64,000 nt of DNA, taken from positions 21,926 through 85,925 of the forward strand of contig JACQFI010000084.1 of NCBI GenBank assembly GCA_016200135.1, read 5' to 3'. How positions within the stretch are numbered: the first letter of the stretch is position 1; each line of letters opens with the position of its first letter. Shown here one piece after another: positions 50,253-58,961 of this stretch. Both the position numbers and the translations under genes were made by a program. The notes beneath the pieces were generated by a model that saw only the letters and a list, made by a program, of their open reading frames with translations, did not search any database and had not been told where the DNA came from. The DNA is from Planctomycetota bacterium. GTDB lineage: Bacteria > Planctomycetota > SZUA-567 > H5-PLA8.

Positions 50253-51086
50253 TCACGCCGTCGCCTGCAGGCAAGGCGCTTCGGCGGCGAGGGTGGCCTT
50301 CACTTTCTCGATCAGTTCGCCGGGCTCGAAGGGCTTCGCCAGGATGCCGCGCACGGTGGGGTACTTGGCGAATCGGTCCATGCTGAGCGAGTCGTCGAAG
50401 CCGCTGACGATGTAAACCCAGGGCAGGCGCGTGGCGCGCGCGGCTTCGGGGAGCCGTTCGAGCAGGTCGTCGGCGACGCCTTCTTCGAGCACGTAGTCGA
50501 GCAGGATCAGGTCGTACACGTTCTTGCTGCACAGGCGCGCGGCTTCGTCGGCGCTGGCGCAGGTGGTGGCCTGGATGCCGGCGGCGTCGAGCAGGGCATA
50601 GATGTACTGCCGGATCTCGGGTTCGTCGTCCACCACCAGCACGTGCGGCATGGCTTCCACGGCGCGGCGGATCTGGGAGCAGATCGGTTCCACGTCTTCG
50701 ATGCGCAGCAGGTCGTCGACGCGGCGCTTGAGTTCGCGCACGTCGACCGGCTTCTGGAGCACCTGCTTCACGTTCACCAGGCGCTGGATGCTCTGGACTT
50801 CTTCGCAGTCCATCTCCATGCCGGTCACGATCAGGGCCGGGACCAGGCGGGATTCGGCTCCGAGACTTTCCTTTTCCTGCCGTTCGTACGTGCGCAGCAC
50901 GCTCGCGGCGCCTTTCAGGGGGAGGTTCAGGTCGGAGATCAGGAGGTCGTAGTCACCCTTGGCGAGCGCCTGTTCGAGGGCCACGCCGTTGTCCACGGTC
51001 TGGACCTCGTACTGTTCCGAAAACACCAGGCTGAGCATCATGCGGAAGGCGCGGTTGTCTTCGGCGATCAGGATCTTGCGTTTCAT
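50253..51086 (-). CDS. double receiver-domain response regulator
   Basis: A 277-residue protein made of two complete receiver domains and nothing else. REC1 has the AED pocket, phospho-acceptor D52 (LLISDLNLP), T89/G (VTGM) and K112 (LQKPVD). REC2 has VVDDEPEIRQ, D197 (LILLDYVLEEG), S228 (IVSGF) and K251 (AKPFEP). AAGGAGAG precedes the ATG. It has no DNA-binding or enzyme output, so it is a phospho-relay adaptor or competes for phosphate. It is divergent from the NtrC-type activator, and they may work in one circuit. No histidine kinase lies nearby. Confidence 0.85.
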   Translation of the reverse strand: MKRKILIAEDNRAFRMMLSLVFSEQYEVQTVDNGVALEQALAKGDYDLLISDLNLPLKGAASVLRTYERQEKESLGAESRLVPALIVTGMEMDCEEVQSIQRLVNVKQVLQKPVDVRELKRRVDDLLRIEDVEPICSQIRRAVEAMPHVLVVDDEPEIRQYIYALLDAAGIQATTCASADEAARLCSKNVYDLILLDYVLEEGVADDLLERLPEAARATRLPWVYIVSGFDDSLSMDRFAKYPTVRGILAKPFEPGELIEKVKATLAAEAPCLQATA

Positions 51087-51396
51087 GGCCTCTCTCCTTA
51101 TCTAAGCCGTCCCCCATCTCGAACGGCTGAAATAGAACAAAGCGCGGGCCAATTCACGAAACATGCAACTCCTTGCCCTGAAAGAAGTCTCGATATTTAT
51201 CCGCGTCTTAAGATGCGGACATCCGTTTGGGTTCCAGCATTTCATCCTGCCGCGCGCCAATAACCTGGGCGCGTAGTCGAGGAATGCCTGGATGGGATTC
51301 CGAGTACTAAGACTTGTCAGGCGGGCCGTATTGCTCTTATAAACTGGTACGAAGAAATAGAAGAGTGTCTTGCAAACCGAGATTTGGCGAGACTCT
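51087..51396. other. divergent regulatory gap of the double-receiver and NtrC-type genes
   Basis: 310 bp between two divergent signalling genes. I see no clear -35/-10 pair and no sigma-54 GG-N10-GC site that I would defend, and no repeat array. Confidence 0.4.
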
Positions 51397-52824
51397 ATGA
51401 ATACGAAAGCACCCATCGTAGTGATCGTGGATGACGAACCCGGCATCCTCGAGGTGCAGAAGGCGACTTTGGAAAGCCTGGGCATCCAGCCCCTGTGCTT
51501 CAACGATCCGCTGAAGGCCTGGGAGCGCATCCGCCAGGGACCGGTCGATCTGGTCATCACCGACTGGGAGATGCCGGAGATGACCGGCCTGAACCTGCTC
51601 TTCAAGATTCGCGGGCTCCAAAACCCACCGCAGGTGATCTTCCTGAGCGGCTTCGGGAACGTCTCGCGCGCCGTCCAGGCGCTGGTGGAAGGCGCAACGG
51701 ACTTTATCGAGAAGCCGTTCGAGCCCGGCGCGTATCAGAAGGCCGTGCGCGACGCGCTGGAACGCAGCCACAGCGGCGAGTCCCACATCAGCGGCGGCAA
51801 AAACAAGGCCGTGGCCGACCGCGCGCCCGAGACCGTCATCGCGTCGGCGGCGATGAAGCGCATCTTCGAGACCGCGCGGGCCGCGGCGGCCTCGGACGCG
51901 GCCGTGCTGCTGCTCGGCGAGTCCGGCACGGGCAAGGAAGTGGTCGCGGACTTCATCCACCGGCAGAGCCGCCGGGCCAAGGGTCCGTCGATCAAGGTGA
52001 ACTGCGGCGCGCTGCCGGAGAGCCTGATCGAGTCGGAGCTGTTCGGGCACGAGAAGGGCGCTTTCACCGGGGCCGACCGCCGCCGCATCGGGCGCTTCGA
52101 ACTGGCCAACGGCGGCACGCTCTTTCTGGACGAGATCGGCGAACTGCCCGCGGCCATGCAGGTGAAACTCCTGCGCGCGCTGCAAGAGAAGACCATCGAG
52201 CGCGTCGGCGGCGAAGGCCCCGTAGCCTCGGACTTCCGCCTCGTCAGCGCGACCAACAAGAACCTGCAGGAGGAAGTGGCCGAAGAGAACTTTCGCGAGG
52301 ACCTCTTCTACCGCATCAACGTCGTGCCCATCCGCATCCCGCCGTTGCGGCAGCGCGTGGAAGACCTCCCGCCGCTGGCGGCGTACTTCCTGGAGATTCT
52401 GGCGAAGGCGAGCAAGGCACCGCTCAAGGAGCTGCATCCCGCCGCCCTGGAGGCGCTCAAGCGCTTCCACTGGCCGGGCAACGTGCGGCAACTGCGCAAT
52501 GCCATCGAGTACGCCGTGGTCATGAGCCGCGACCGCGTGATCGAGCTCAAGGACCTGCCGGAGGACGTGCTGCACTTTCAGGGCACCGCGGCGCCCGCGG
52601 GCGGCGGCGCGGCCGAGGCCGGGAGCGCCGCGCAGACCGTGGCGCCCCGCGTCGTCGTGCCCGAAGGCGGGCTCGACGCGCTGCTGCAAAGCGTCGAGAA
52701 GGATGCGATCGAGACGAGCCTGATCCGGCACGACTGGGAGATCCAGACGGTCCTTGACGAATTGAAGATCAGCCGCTCGCGGCTGTACGACCGTATGAAG
52801 GCGTATGGGATCAAACGACCGTAG
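51397..52824 (+). CDS. NtrC-type sigma-54-dependent response regulator
   Basis: A 475-residue activator starting at the ATG at 51397. The receiver domain has D56 (LVITDWEMPEMTG) and K106 (IEKPFEPG). The AAA+ domain has Walker A GESGTGKE (174-181), the sigma-54-contact loop GAFTGA (221-226), LFLDEIGELP for Walker B, and a FYRINVVPIRIPPLR sensor region. The Fis-type HTH is at the C-terminus (EIQTVLDELKISRSRLYDRM). All residues for ATPase and sigma-54 activation are present. It opens a gene order with no kinase, so the input phosphodonor is unknown; the double receiver 310 bp away is a candidate partner. Confidence 0.92.
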   Translation: MNTKAPIVVIVDDEPGILEVQKATLESLGIQPLCFNDPLKAWERIRQGPVDLVITDWEMPEMTGLNLLFKIRGLQNPPQVIFLSGFGNVSRAVQALVEGATDFIEKPFEPGAYQKAVRDALERSHSGESHISGGKNKAVADRAPETVIASAAMKRIFETARAAAASDAAVLLLGESGTGKEVVADFIHRQSRRAKGPSIKVNCGALPESLIESELFGHEKGAFTGADRRRIGRFELANGGTLFLDEIGELPAAMQVKLLRALQEKTIERVGGEGPVASDFRLVSATNKNLQEEVAEENFREDLFYRINVVPIRIPPLRQRVEDLPPLAAYFLEILAKASKAPLKELHPAALEALKRFHWPGNVRQLRNAIEYAVVMSRDRVIELKDLPEDVLHFQGTAAPAGGGAAEAGSAAQTVAPRVVVPEGGLDALLQSVEKDAIETSLIRHDWEIQTVLDELKISRSRLYDRMKAYGIKRP

Positions 52825-53132
52825 CATCCTTTCCGATTTCCGATTTTAACCGCCTTGAAAAACACCTTACCGAATGGTTCGTTGAGAGGTTCGCAGGCGG
52901 GCTCGTCGATTGCTGGGCGTCAACTAGGCAACCAGGCTGCACCTGTTTTGCACGTGGTCGTCGCGAAAAATCGCGCCGGAATTACTCTACTTTCGGCCGC
53001 TGCCTCGTTGTAAATTGCGGGGACAGCGTGGCACGCCTCTCGAAACAAACGCAACAGACGAGTCACTCTTTAATTGACATGTCCTTCGATCTTCTTGTAT
53101 GAATACGCTTGGCGTATGGGAGCACAAGAGCC
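52825..53132. other. gap with heptads and a promoter
   Basis: 308 bp between two plus-strand genes. Right after the NtrC-type stop lie two TTCCGAT heptads (52831-52844). The right end holds the promoter at 53074. The rest is featureless. Confidence 0.45.
53074..53103 (+). promoter_or_regulatory. sigma-70-like promoter
   Basis: A perfect TTGACA (53074-53079) and TATGAA (53098-53103) are 18 bp apart. The transcript would start near 53110, about 23 bp before the ATG of the next gene. Confidence 0.55.
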
Positions 53133-53480
53133 ATGGCCGTCAACTTCGCCACGCCCGATCCCGCCGCGCTCTTAGCCCGGTTCCGCGAAGCCATTGGGCC
53201 GAAGGCGCTCATCACGAGCTGGCGCGAAGAGAGCGGGAAGTTCACCCAGACCGACAAGCGCTTTGAAGGCCGCGCCTGGTTTACGCCCGTGGTCACCCAG
53301 GGCCGCCTCACGTTTCTGCTCGACGGCGACGGCGAAGACGTGAGCCACCACGTCTGGGCCAACTATCACGGCCAGCTCATCGAGACCTTCCTCTTCCACT
53401 TCGACAGCCGGTTCACGAACGTGGACGCTCCCCAGTCCGTCCCCGCCTACCGCTCGCGCTCCAGCGGCGGGCACGCGTGA
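53133..53480 (+). CDS. small protein of unknown function
   Basis: A 115-residue protein. The start ATG at 53133 is preferred because of the promoter spacing; an in-frame extension to 53109 is possible. The sequence is well balanced (NFATPDPAALLARFREAIGP, FEGRAWFTPVVTQGRLTFLL, HHVWANYHGQLIETFLFHFD) and likely forms a compact alpha/beta fold. No motif is known to me. It has its own promoter and ends at a hairpin that separates it from the convergent exported protein gene. Confidence 0.65.
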   Translation: MAVNFATPDPAALLARFREAIGPKALITSWREESGKFTQTDKRFEGRAWFTPVVTQGRLTFLLDGDGEDVSHHVWANYHGQLIETFLFHFDSRFTNVDAPQSVPAYRSRSSGGHA

Positions 53481-53483
53481 AGG

Positions 53484-53516
53484 CGGCATTTTCGATTTTG
53501 GATTTCCGAAATGCCG
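53484..53516. terminator. hairpin with heptad loop between convergent genes
   Basis: Arms CGGCATTT and AAATGCCG form a perfect 8-bp stem. The loop is made of TTTTCGA/TTTTGGA/TTTCCGA-type heptads. It lies 3 bp after one stop codon and 3 bp before the other, so it is a plausible two-way terminator. Confidence 0.45.
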
Positions 53517-53519
53517 TTC

Positions 53520-53945
53520 TTACTTTCCGCCCGGCGTCGGACCGCCTTCCGGCACCTGCTGAACCGTCTCGTCGACGACCTTGACCGCCGCGGCCCTCGA
53601 TTCCAAGAGCGCACTTTTATCCCACACCCGCTTTTCCGAGAAGTGCACGGCCGCATCGTACGTGAGCACGATCCGGATGAGCACGTTCTGGACTTTCTTC
53701 GGACGGAAGGTCAGGGCGCGGAGCTTGCCGGGCGGTTCGTCTTCCATCTTCAGGTCTTCAAATCTGGCGCCCAGATTCTTCAGAGCCACACTGACATACT
53801 GCCCCTTCAATTCCGCGGCCGCTTTCTCAAAGCTCGCGATGGCCTCGGCGCGCTCGTCCGGCTTCGCGGCCTCTGCCCCCCACCCCCGGCCCGCAAGCAA
53901 ACCCGCCGTCGCAACTGCGCACAGAAGCATTCCTTTGCCCATCAT
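53520..53945 (-). CDS. small exported protein, unknown function
   Basis: A 141-residue protein starting at the ATG at 53945, chosen because AGGGG lies upstream (a GTG at 53963 is the alternative). The signal peptide (MMGKGMLLCAVATAGLLAGR) ends near GWGAEA. The mature 115 residues are alpha/beta and charged (AIASFEKAAAELKGQYVSVA, LRALTFRPKKVQNVLIRIVL, YDAAVHFSEKRVWDKSALLE). No family is recognised. Confidence 0.6.
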   Translation of the reverse strand: MMGKGMLLCAVATAGLLAGRGWGAEAAKPDERAEAIASFEKAAAELKGQYVSVALKNLGARFEDLKMEDEPPGKLRALTFRPKKVQNVLIRIVLTYDAAVHFSEKRVWDKSALLESRAAAVKVVDETVQQVPEGGPTPGGK

Positions 53946-54072
53946 GGTCGAGCCCCTTTTCACGAAGTGTTTCCCGCTATCGCCTGCTATCCAGACGAAC
54001 CGCCTTCGACGTACATGGACACGGTATTATTAACCCTTTTCACCAAGGCATGTGTAACTCCATTGTAACTAA

Positions 54073-54120
54073 ACTTGGTTGGCGGGTTTTCTGGTTAACC
54101 CGCGAACGAGATAACCAGTC
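54073..54120. repeat. GGTT/AACC octad inverted array
   Basis: Three octads ending in GGTT (ACTTGGTT, GGCGGGTT, TTCTGGTT; 54073-54096) meet head-on with three beginning AAC (AACCCGCG, AACGAGAT, AACCAGTC; 54097-54120). The period is exactly 8. A longer relative lies at 61023-61147. Confidence 0.8.
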
Positions 54121-54222
54121 AATACGCCTCCCCCGCCCCCGAATTCGCCTCGAAAACCTGGGCTTCGTTGTTAGAACCCTTCTGCTCAGTGCTTGAACGG
54201 ATTCCGACGACGGAGGCCCGCC

Positions 54223-56517
54223 ATGCCCGCGACGATCACCGTGTTTCTCAACGGCCAGGAGTTGCAGCGCTACGAGATCGCCAAGGAGCGCATCCTCATC
54301 GGGCGCATCCCCGAGAACGACATCGTGATCGACCACCCCACGGTCTCGCGCAAGCACGCGGCGATCGTGAAGATGGGCGCGGCCTACCAGCTCCAGGACC
54401 TCGGCTCGTCCAGCGGCACGTACGTCAACGCCAAGAAGATCGCCAGCTACTTCCTCAACGATGCCGACGAAGTGAGCATCGGGCAGCTCGTGCTGCGCTT
54501 CAACCTCCCGCAGCCGCCGCAGGTAGGCGACAGCGAGATGACCATGGTCGTCACCAACGACGACATCAAGAAGCAGCTCGCGCTGATGCACCAGGCCGCG
54601 CTGGCCGGAAAAGCGCCGCCGCCCCCGGGCGCGCTCGCACCGGCCGCACCGGCACCGGCCGCGCATGCGCCCGCTCAGGCTCCGCAGGCCGCGCCTCAAC
54701 AAGCCGCGCCCGCGCCGGTTCCTCAACCCGCCGCGCCCGCCGCCGCTCCGCTTCAAGCCGCGCCTGCGGCAAGCACCGGCGCTGGTGGTGGCGCGGGCGT
54801 CGCTGCCCGCCAACCCCTACAGGCCGGGCCCATCGCGCAGACGCCGCAGCCCGCGCAGGTGTTGCAACCCGCGCCTTCGACGCAGCCCGTCGCGCCGCCG
54901 CCGGCCACGCAGCCGATGGCTCCGCCGGTGATGAAGCCCGCTCCGGCTGCGCCAGCCCTTTCGTTCACGCCGTCTCCCGCGCCCGCGCCGGCGCCGGCTC
55001 CGGCTGCGCCCGCTCCTGCACCGGCCGCGCCCAGCGCCGCCCGCCCGCCCGAACCCGCCGCCGCGCAAGCTCCGGCCATGCCGGCGGTGCAAACTCCGGC
55101 CGCGCCTGCAACGCCGCCTGCGCCTCCGGCCAAGGCCGCGCCGCCGCCGCCGCCCAAGCCGCCCGCGCCGCCGCCGCTGCCGCCGTCCATGATCGCGCCG
55201 CTCTCGGAGCCCTCGCTGCTCACCCCTTCCATGGCTCCGGTGGCGCAGAAAGCGCCCGCGCCCGAGGTTCACCCGTTGCTATCCGGGCAGCCGAAGGCGG
55301 CCATGCCAGCCGCGCCGCAGCAACCACCCGCGCCCGCGTCGCCGTCCGGGCCGCATGCCGGAGTCTCGCGCGCGGCCACCGATTCGGCGCTGCTGGCGAC
55401 AGTGAAGGGTCCGTTCCTCGGCGGAAAGGCGCTGCCTATCGAGCTCCCACCGGCCGCCGCAGCGCCGCAAGCGCCCGCGCCGCAGCCCGCCCGCCCGCCT
55501 GCGCCGCCAGTCGCGCCCGCGGCTCCGGAAAAGTTGCCGCTGCCGCCGACGCGGCCGGAGTTCCCTCCGGGCGCGTTCGAGCCGACCATTCTTTCGCAGG
55601 GGAAGCCGGTGCCCGTCACGCCGCCGCCGCATGCCGCGGCAGGTGGAGCGGGCGCGCCGGCCGGGGGAGGCGGCGTCCGCCAGCCTGCTCCGCCGCCGCA
55701 GCCAGCGTACGGGACCAAGCCCGACCTCCTCACGGATGACTTCGACGCCGGGAAGACGGTCCCGCCCATGGCCATCGGCGGCTTGAATAAAGCCACGTCG
55801 AGCTACCCCAAGAGCCAGATGCCGGCGGGGCCTGCACCTGCGCCCGGCGTGATCCCGACGCCGCTGCCGCCGACGCAGGGCCAGACGTCACCGCCAGGCC
55901 AGGTGCAAATCGACCAGTTGCTGCAGCCGCTGCACAGCCGCCCGAAGACGCAGCCGATGCCGCCGCCGGTTCCGCCGCAGCCCGCACCGCACGCGCCCGC
56001 GGCTCCGCCACCCATCCAGCCGTTGCAGCCCGTCTCCCCGCAGCAGCAGGCGACCACGGCGGCCGCGCCCGCCGTGCGCGGAGGCGTGGGTGCGCCCGGC
56101 GCGCTCTTCGCGCAAGCCCAGGCCGGCGGCTGGGGCGACATGACTCCGCCCATCGCGCCGACGGACGACGAGAAGCAGTGGGGCATGCTCGCCGCGATCC
56201 TCAGCCTCTTCTGTTTGATTGGCGCGATCCTCGGCCTGGTCCTGCGCCCCCAGTCGAAATTCGTGAAGTTCTACAGCATGCAGGCGATTCTCTTCGCCTG
56301 CGTCGGGATCACTTTCGCCATCGCCCTCTCGATCATGGTGATGCTCATCTCGTGGGTCGTCCCGTTCTTCGGCATCCTCTTCATACCCGTCTCGCTGCTT
56401 ATCAACCTCGCCTTCCTGGTCGCGGTGGTGATCCAGGCCCTCAAGGCAAACAAGGGCATCCTTTACAAACTCCCGCTCATCGGCGGATACGCGTACAATC
56501 TGTCGTATGGGAAGTAG
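54223..56517 (+). CDS. FHA-domain protein with long Pro/Ala linker and DUF4870-type membrane domain
   Basis: A 764-residue protein starting at the ATG at 54223 (GGAGG upstream). Residues 1-95 are a forkhead-associated phosphothreonine-binding domain: ILIGRIPENDIVI (Gly-Arg 27-28), HPTVSRKHA (39-46), DLGSSSGTYVN (59-69). About 500 residues of Pro/Ala/Gln-rich, mostly disordered linker follow. The last 115 residues are a DUF4870-like bundle of three or four helices (MLAAILSLFCLIGAILGLVL, FYSMQAILFACVGITFAIAL, ISWVVPFFGILFIPVSLLIN). The layout suggests a membrane platform that catches a phosphorylated partner, plausibly a target of the Ser/Thr kinases encoded downstream. Confidence 0.85.
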   Translation: MPATITVFLNGQELQRYEIAKERILIGRIPENDIVIDHPTVSRKHAAIVKMGAAYQLQDLGSSSGTYVNAKKIASYFLNDADEVSIGQLVLRFNLPQPPQVGDSEMTMVVTNDDIKKQLALMHQAALAGKAPPPPGALAPAAPAPAAHAPAQAPQAAPQQAAPAPVPQPAAPAAAPLQAAPAASTGAGGGAGVAARQPLQAGPIAQTPQPAQVLQPAPSTQPVAPPPATQPMAPPVMKPAPAAPALSFTPSPAPAPAPAPAAPAPAPAAPSAARPPEPAAAQAPAMPAVQTPAAPATPPAPPAKAAPPPPPKPPAPPPLPPSMIAPLSEPSLLTPSMAPVAQKAPAPEVHPLLSGQPKAAMPAAPQQPPAPASPSGPHAGVSRAATDSALLATVKGPFLGGKALPIELPPAAAAPQAPAPQPARPPAPPVAPAAPEKLPLPPTRPEFPPGAFEPTILSQGKPVPVTPPPHAAAGGAGAPAGGGGVRQPAPPPQPAYGTKPDLLTDDFDAGKTVPPMAIGGLNKATSSYPKSQMPAGPAPAPGVIPTPLPPTQGQTSPPGQVQIDQLLQPLHSRPKTQPMPPPVPPQPAPHAPAAPPPIQPLQPVSPQQQATTAAAPAVRGGVGAPGALFAQAQAGGWGDMTPPIAPTDDEKQWGMLAAILSLFCLIGAILGLVLRPQSKFVKFYSMQAILFACVGITFAIALSIMVMLISWVVPFFGILFIPVSLLINLAFLVAVVIQALKANKGILYKLPLIGGYAYNLSYGK

Positions 56518-57024
56518 AGGGCCGGCGCAGTCGCGGGTTATTCTCATCTGAGGTTCTAAGCGCACCCTTCGCTGCTGTTTCCCCTCTCGTGCCACGGCGG
56601 GAGAGGGCTTGTCGTTACCCACCTCCAGTAGCTTCCGTTCCTGGCGCACTTGGCGTTTGGGCGGTTAACCCATTCTGTTAGGCGTCGTTAGTGAAGTGCC
56701 CCACGCGTCGTGAAGTTTTCCCCTCCCCCCTTTGAGGGTGAGGGTTAGGGAGGAGGGGAAGCCGTGGGTTTGTCTACCCCCCACCCTACCCTCCACCTCA
56801 AGGGGGGAGGGAAAAAACGTCAACACTTGTAAGGCACACACTAGCGGCGTCGGAACGGCGCATAGCGGCACAACAACGGCAACGGCGGCAGGCAGGAAGG
56901 CCTGCCCTACCGTAACGGAAACGACCACTGCGAACGGCGGCGGACAGGAATGTCCGCCCTCCGGACAGCTACGGCGGACGGCAAAAACGGAAACGGCAAC
57001 GCCGGACGGCGGATCCTGACGCCG
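56518..57024. repeat. 507-bp gap with an inverted G/C-rich repeat and satellite-like segments
   Basis: No gene is seen. Arms TTTTCCCCTCCCCCCTTTGA... (56718-56760) and ...CTCAAGGGGGGAGGGAAAA (56775-56816) form an imperfect inverted pair of about 40 bp. From 56865 to 57016 lies a run of AACGGC/ACGGCGG words with two short palindromes, AGGAAGGCCTGCC and GGACAGGAATGTCC. Confidence 0.65.
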
Positions 57025-57899
57025 TTAGGCGTCCGCTTGCATGTCGTTTACCTTAAAATGCTCGCATTCGGGCGTGTAGAGGCCCAGGAATTTGAGCATG
57101 GTGCGTCCGTTCGCGCGTCCGCCGAAGGTGTGGCTCACCACTTTTCGCACGTCGAGCTTGTGGTCCTTGCAGTATGCGGTGAACTCGTCCCACGTCGCGA
57201 ACTCCTTGAACTTCCCGCTGGGATTTCCGATCTTGAATTCTTCATCCGGCACGCGCGCGCCGCGCCAGTAGCCCTGGTTCCACCGCGCGCCAAATTTTAA
57301 AAATGTTGCACCGTGTGCGCGGAGTTCTTTCTCGTTGAGCACGCGGTCGGGCGGATAGATAGTAAGCGTAATCGGGTTGTACTCCCATGCATCGAGAACC
57401 GCGCCGACGATCCCGGCTTCGAGTTCGGCGAGGGTGAGGCCGAGGCTGTAGTAGACGGCGCGCTGCAGACGGGCGTGGTTCTTGAAGCCCAGGTTCCAGG
57501 CCGCGCCCTGGCGCGTCCAGCCGTCCTCGCGGCGGCGCAGGCGCACGCGGCCGAGCAGCAGCGACGGGGTGAGCCGGACAGCTTCGAATGAATCGCCGCC
57601 GCCGCGGACTTTCCTGGCGAACGTCTCGTCGAGGAGCCGGTATTCGATCTCTTCGCGAACCTTCTCCTTTACGTGTCCGACGCGGAGGACGTCCCACCAT
57701 TCGCGCGCGGTGAGGCCCGAGACTTCGCGGCAGAGCGCGTTGAGCTTGGATTCGGGGAGTTCGAGGAGCTCCGCGAGTTCGCTCGCGGCTTCCCACTGCG
57801 GCCCGCGCGCGGCGGCGGGGTTGTGGAGCAGCGCGAACGGGCGGCTCGCGAGGTCGAACGCGAAGCGTGCGGGGCCGGAACGGCCGCCGGTCTCGAACT

Positions 57900-57934
57900 G
57901 CGTAGAGCGTGGCGCGTGGCGCGTGAAGCGTGGC
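57900..57934. repeat. in-gene GCGTAGA/GCGTGGC heptad array
   Basis: Five units with period 7: GCGTAGA, GCGTGGC, GCGTGGC, GCGTGAA, GCGTGGC. Two neighbouring units are identical, which favours slippage. It lies at the frame switch of the interrupted gene. A REP-like element copy is at 58002-58041. Confidence 0.85.
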
Positions 57935-58001
57935 GCGAGCGGCTTCGCCGGCGGGGCGGGCCTCCGTGCCCGCCAGCGCCGAAGGCGCGGCAGATGTGCT
58001 T

Positions 58002-58041
58002 GTGGTGGTCTCCCCCCGGCGGGCAGGGACGCCCGCCTCAC
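58002..58041. repeat. REP-like palindromic repeat (copy 2, inverted)
   Basis: About 40 bp, the reverse complement of 23050-23088 with a few mismatches. It is inserted inside the interrupted gene, next to a second GGGCGGG/CCCGCC palindrome at about 57953-57973. Confidence 0.6.
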
Positions 58042-58387
58042 CGGCCTGGGAGTTCGACTCAGCACCGCAGGAAACAGCGTCATCGTCCTCATCCTGCCCG
58101 CGCTGGCCGAAGAATTCGTCGAGGTCCACGACGGGGGCGAAGGCGCCGCCGTCGCCGAGGTCTAATTCGGAGCGGAACCAGAGGAGCACGAGGCAGAGCA
58201 GGCGCGCGAGGCTCGCGCGGCGCTGGTCGCGGGACTGCGCGCCCGGTTCGAGGCCGCTCGCGCGCTGCCAGAACGGTTTGCGGTTCTTGTCGTAGGGTGA
58301 CTTGGACGGCTTGCGGCGCTGGAGGTCGCGGAGCCACTCGCGCATCTCGGCTTCGGCGATGCCTTCGTCGGTGTACTTCGTCGCAGC

Positions 58388-58478
58388 GCGTGGAGCGGTG
58401 CGCGTAGAGCGCGCGGCTTCGCCGTCGGGCGCGAACGTTTCCATTAGCTCCGCGCTCTTCGCTCCACGCTCTACGTTC
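58388..58478. repeat. in-gene inverted heptad pair
   Basis: The forward arm is GCGTGGA, GCGGTGC, GCGTAGA, GCGCGCG (58388-58415). The reverse arm is CGCGCTC, TTCGCTC, CACGCTC, TACGTTC (58451-58478), followed by a further ACGCTCTACGGTC. It encodes part of the N-terminus of the interrupted protein. Confidence 0.75.
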
Positions 58479-58576
58479 GGTTCGGTCTGTTCACGCTCTA
58501 CGGTCGGTTCAGGCTGTTGCGGAACGACGGGACCGGCGTCCCCGAGAGGGGACGTGTTGCGGGTTTCCTCGGACAT

Positions 58577-58961
58577 GATGGAGTGACCTCACGATACGGG
58601 CTGTGCGTGCATGGTTAGGCACGGCCATAGGAAATCATGCGCTCACTGAAGGCATCTTTACACTATCGGAAGCCGAAGGGCAAGAAAAAAGTTGGACGAA
58701 GTAACTATTTTTCTTAATTCATGGACAATCATGGAGATGCGAGATGGTGGAAGATGGGGCGAAGGGCTTTTTTCACCGCAGAGACGCGGAGGCGCGGAGA
58801 ACGGAGGAAAAGCGATTTAGGATTCATGTTGGTGTGTAACCCATAAGGCATAACTCGTAATCGGAGCTGCTTTGCCGAGCCTATTAAGCAGGAATTGTGA
58901 ATTGCGCGTTCCGTTTTACGCGCCGTTCTCCGCCCCTCCGCGTCCCAGCGGTGAAAATATT
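58577..58961. repeat. 385-bp gap with inverted CGCAGAGA octads
   Basis: No gene is seen. The forward octads are CGCAGAGA, CGCGGAGG, CGCGGAGA (58777-58800). The reverse octads are TCTCCGCC, CCTCCGCG, TCCCAGCG (58927-58950), preceded by CGTTTTACG. TTCACCG/CGGTGAA ends match on both arms. The second arm ends 11 bp before the kinase stop codon. Confidence 0.75.

Larger units (their letters stand above)
57025..58576 (-). pseudogene. unknown gene interrupted by a +1 frameshift at a heptad repeat (possible phase variation)
   Basis: A minus-strand gene of 1552 bp, one base more than a multiple of three. The first part, from the ATG at 58576, reads sensibly (MSEETRNTSPLGDAG..., KYTDEGIAEAEMREWLRDLQ, VDLDEFFGQRGQDEDDDAV). 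The last part, in the next frame down to 57025, also does (LNALCREVSGLTAREWWDVL, YYSLGLTLAELEAGIVGAVL, LDVRKVVSHTFGGRANGRTM). Neither frame has a stop between about 58092 and 57242, so the switch lies inside a repeat-filled stretch at about 57900-58045. Removing one 7-bp unit gives a 514-residue protein. The family is unknown; part of it recalls a DNA-binding helical domain. Confidence 0.65.

Noticed and set aside
49934..50386. Complete 150-codon antitoxin gene
   Set aside because: Only the first 37 codons resemble an antitoxin; the rest is nonsense-like and runs into the double-receiver gene on the other strand.
51087..51396. Sigma-54 promoter in the divergent gap
   Set aside because: No GG-N10-GC pair with the right flanks could be found by eye.
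55269..55796. Gly/Ala-rich minus-strand frames under the FHA gene linker
   Set aside because: They are by-products of the repetitive Pro/Ala codons of the FHA protein linker.
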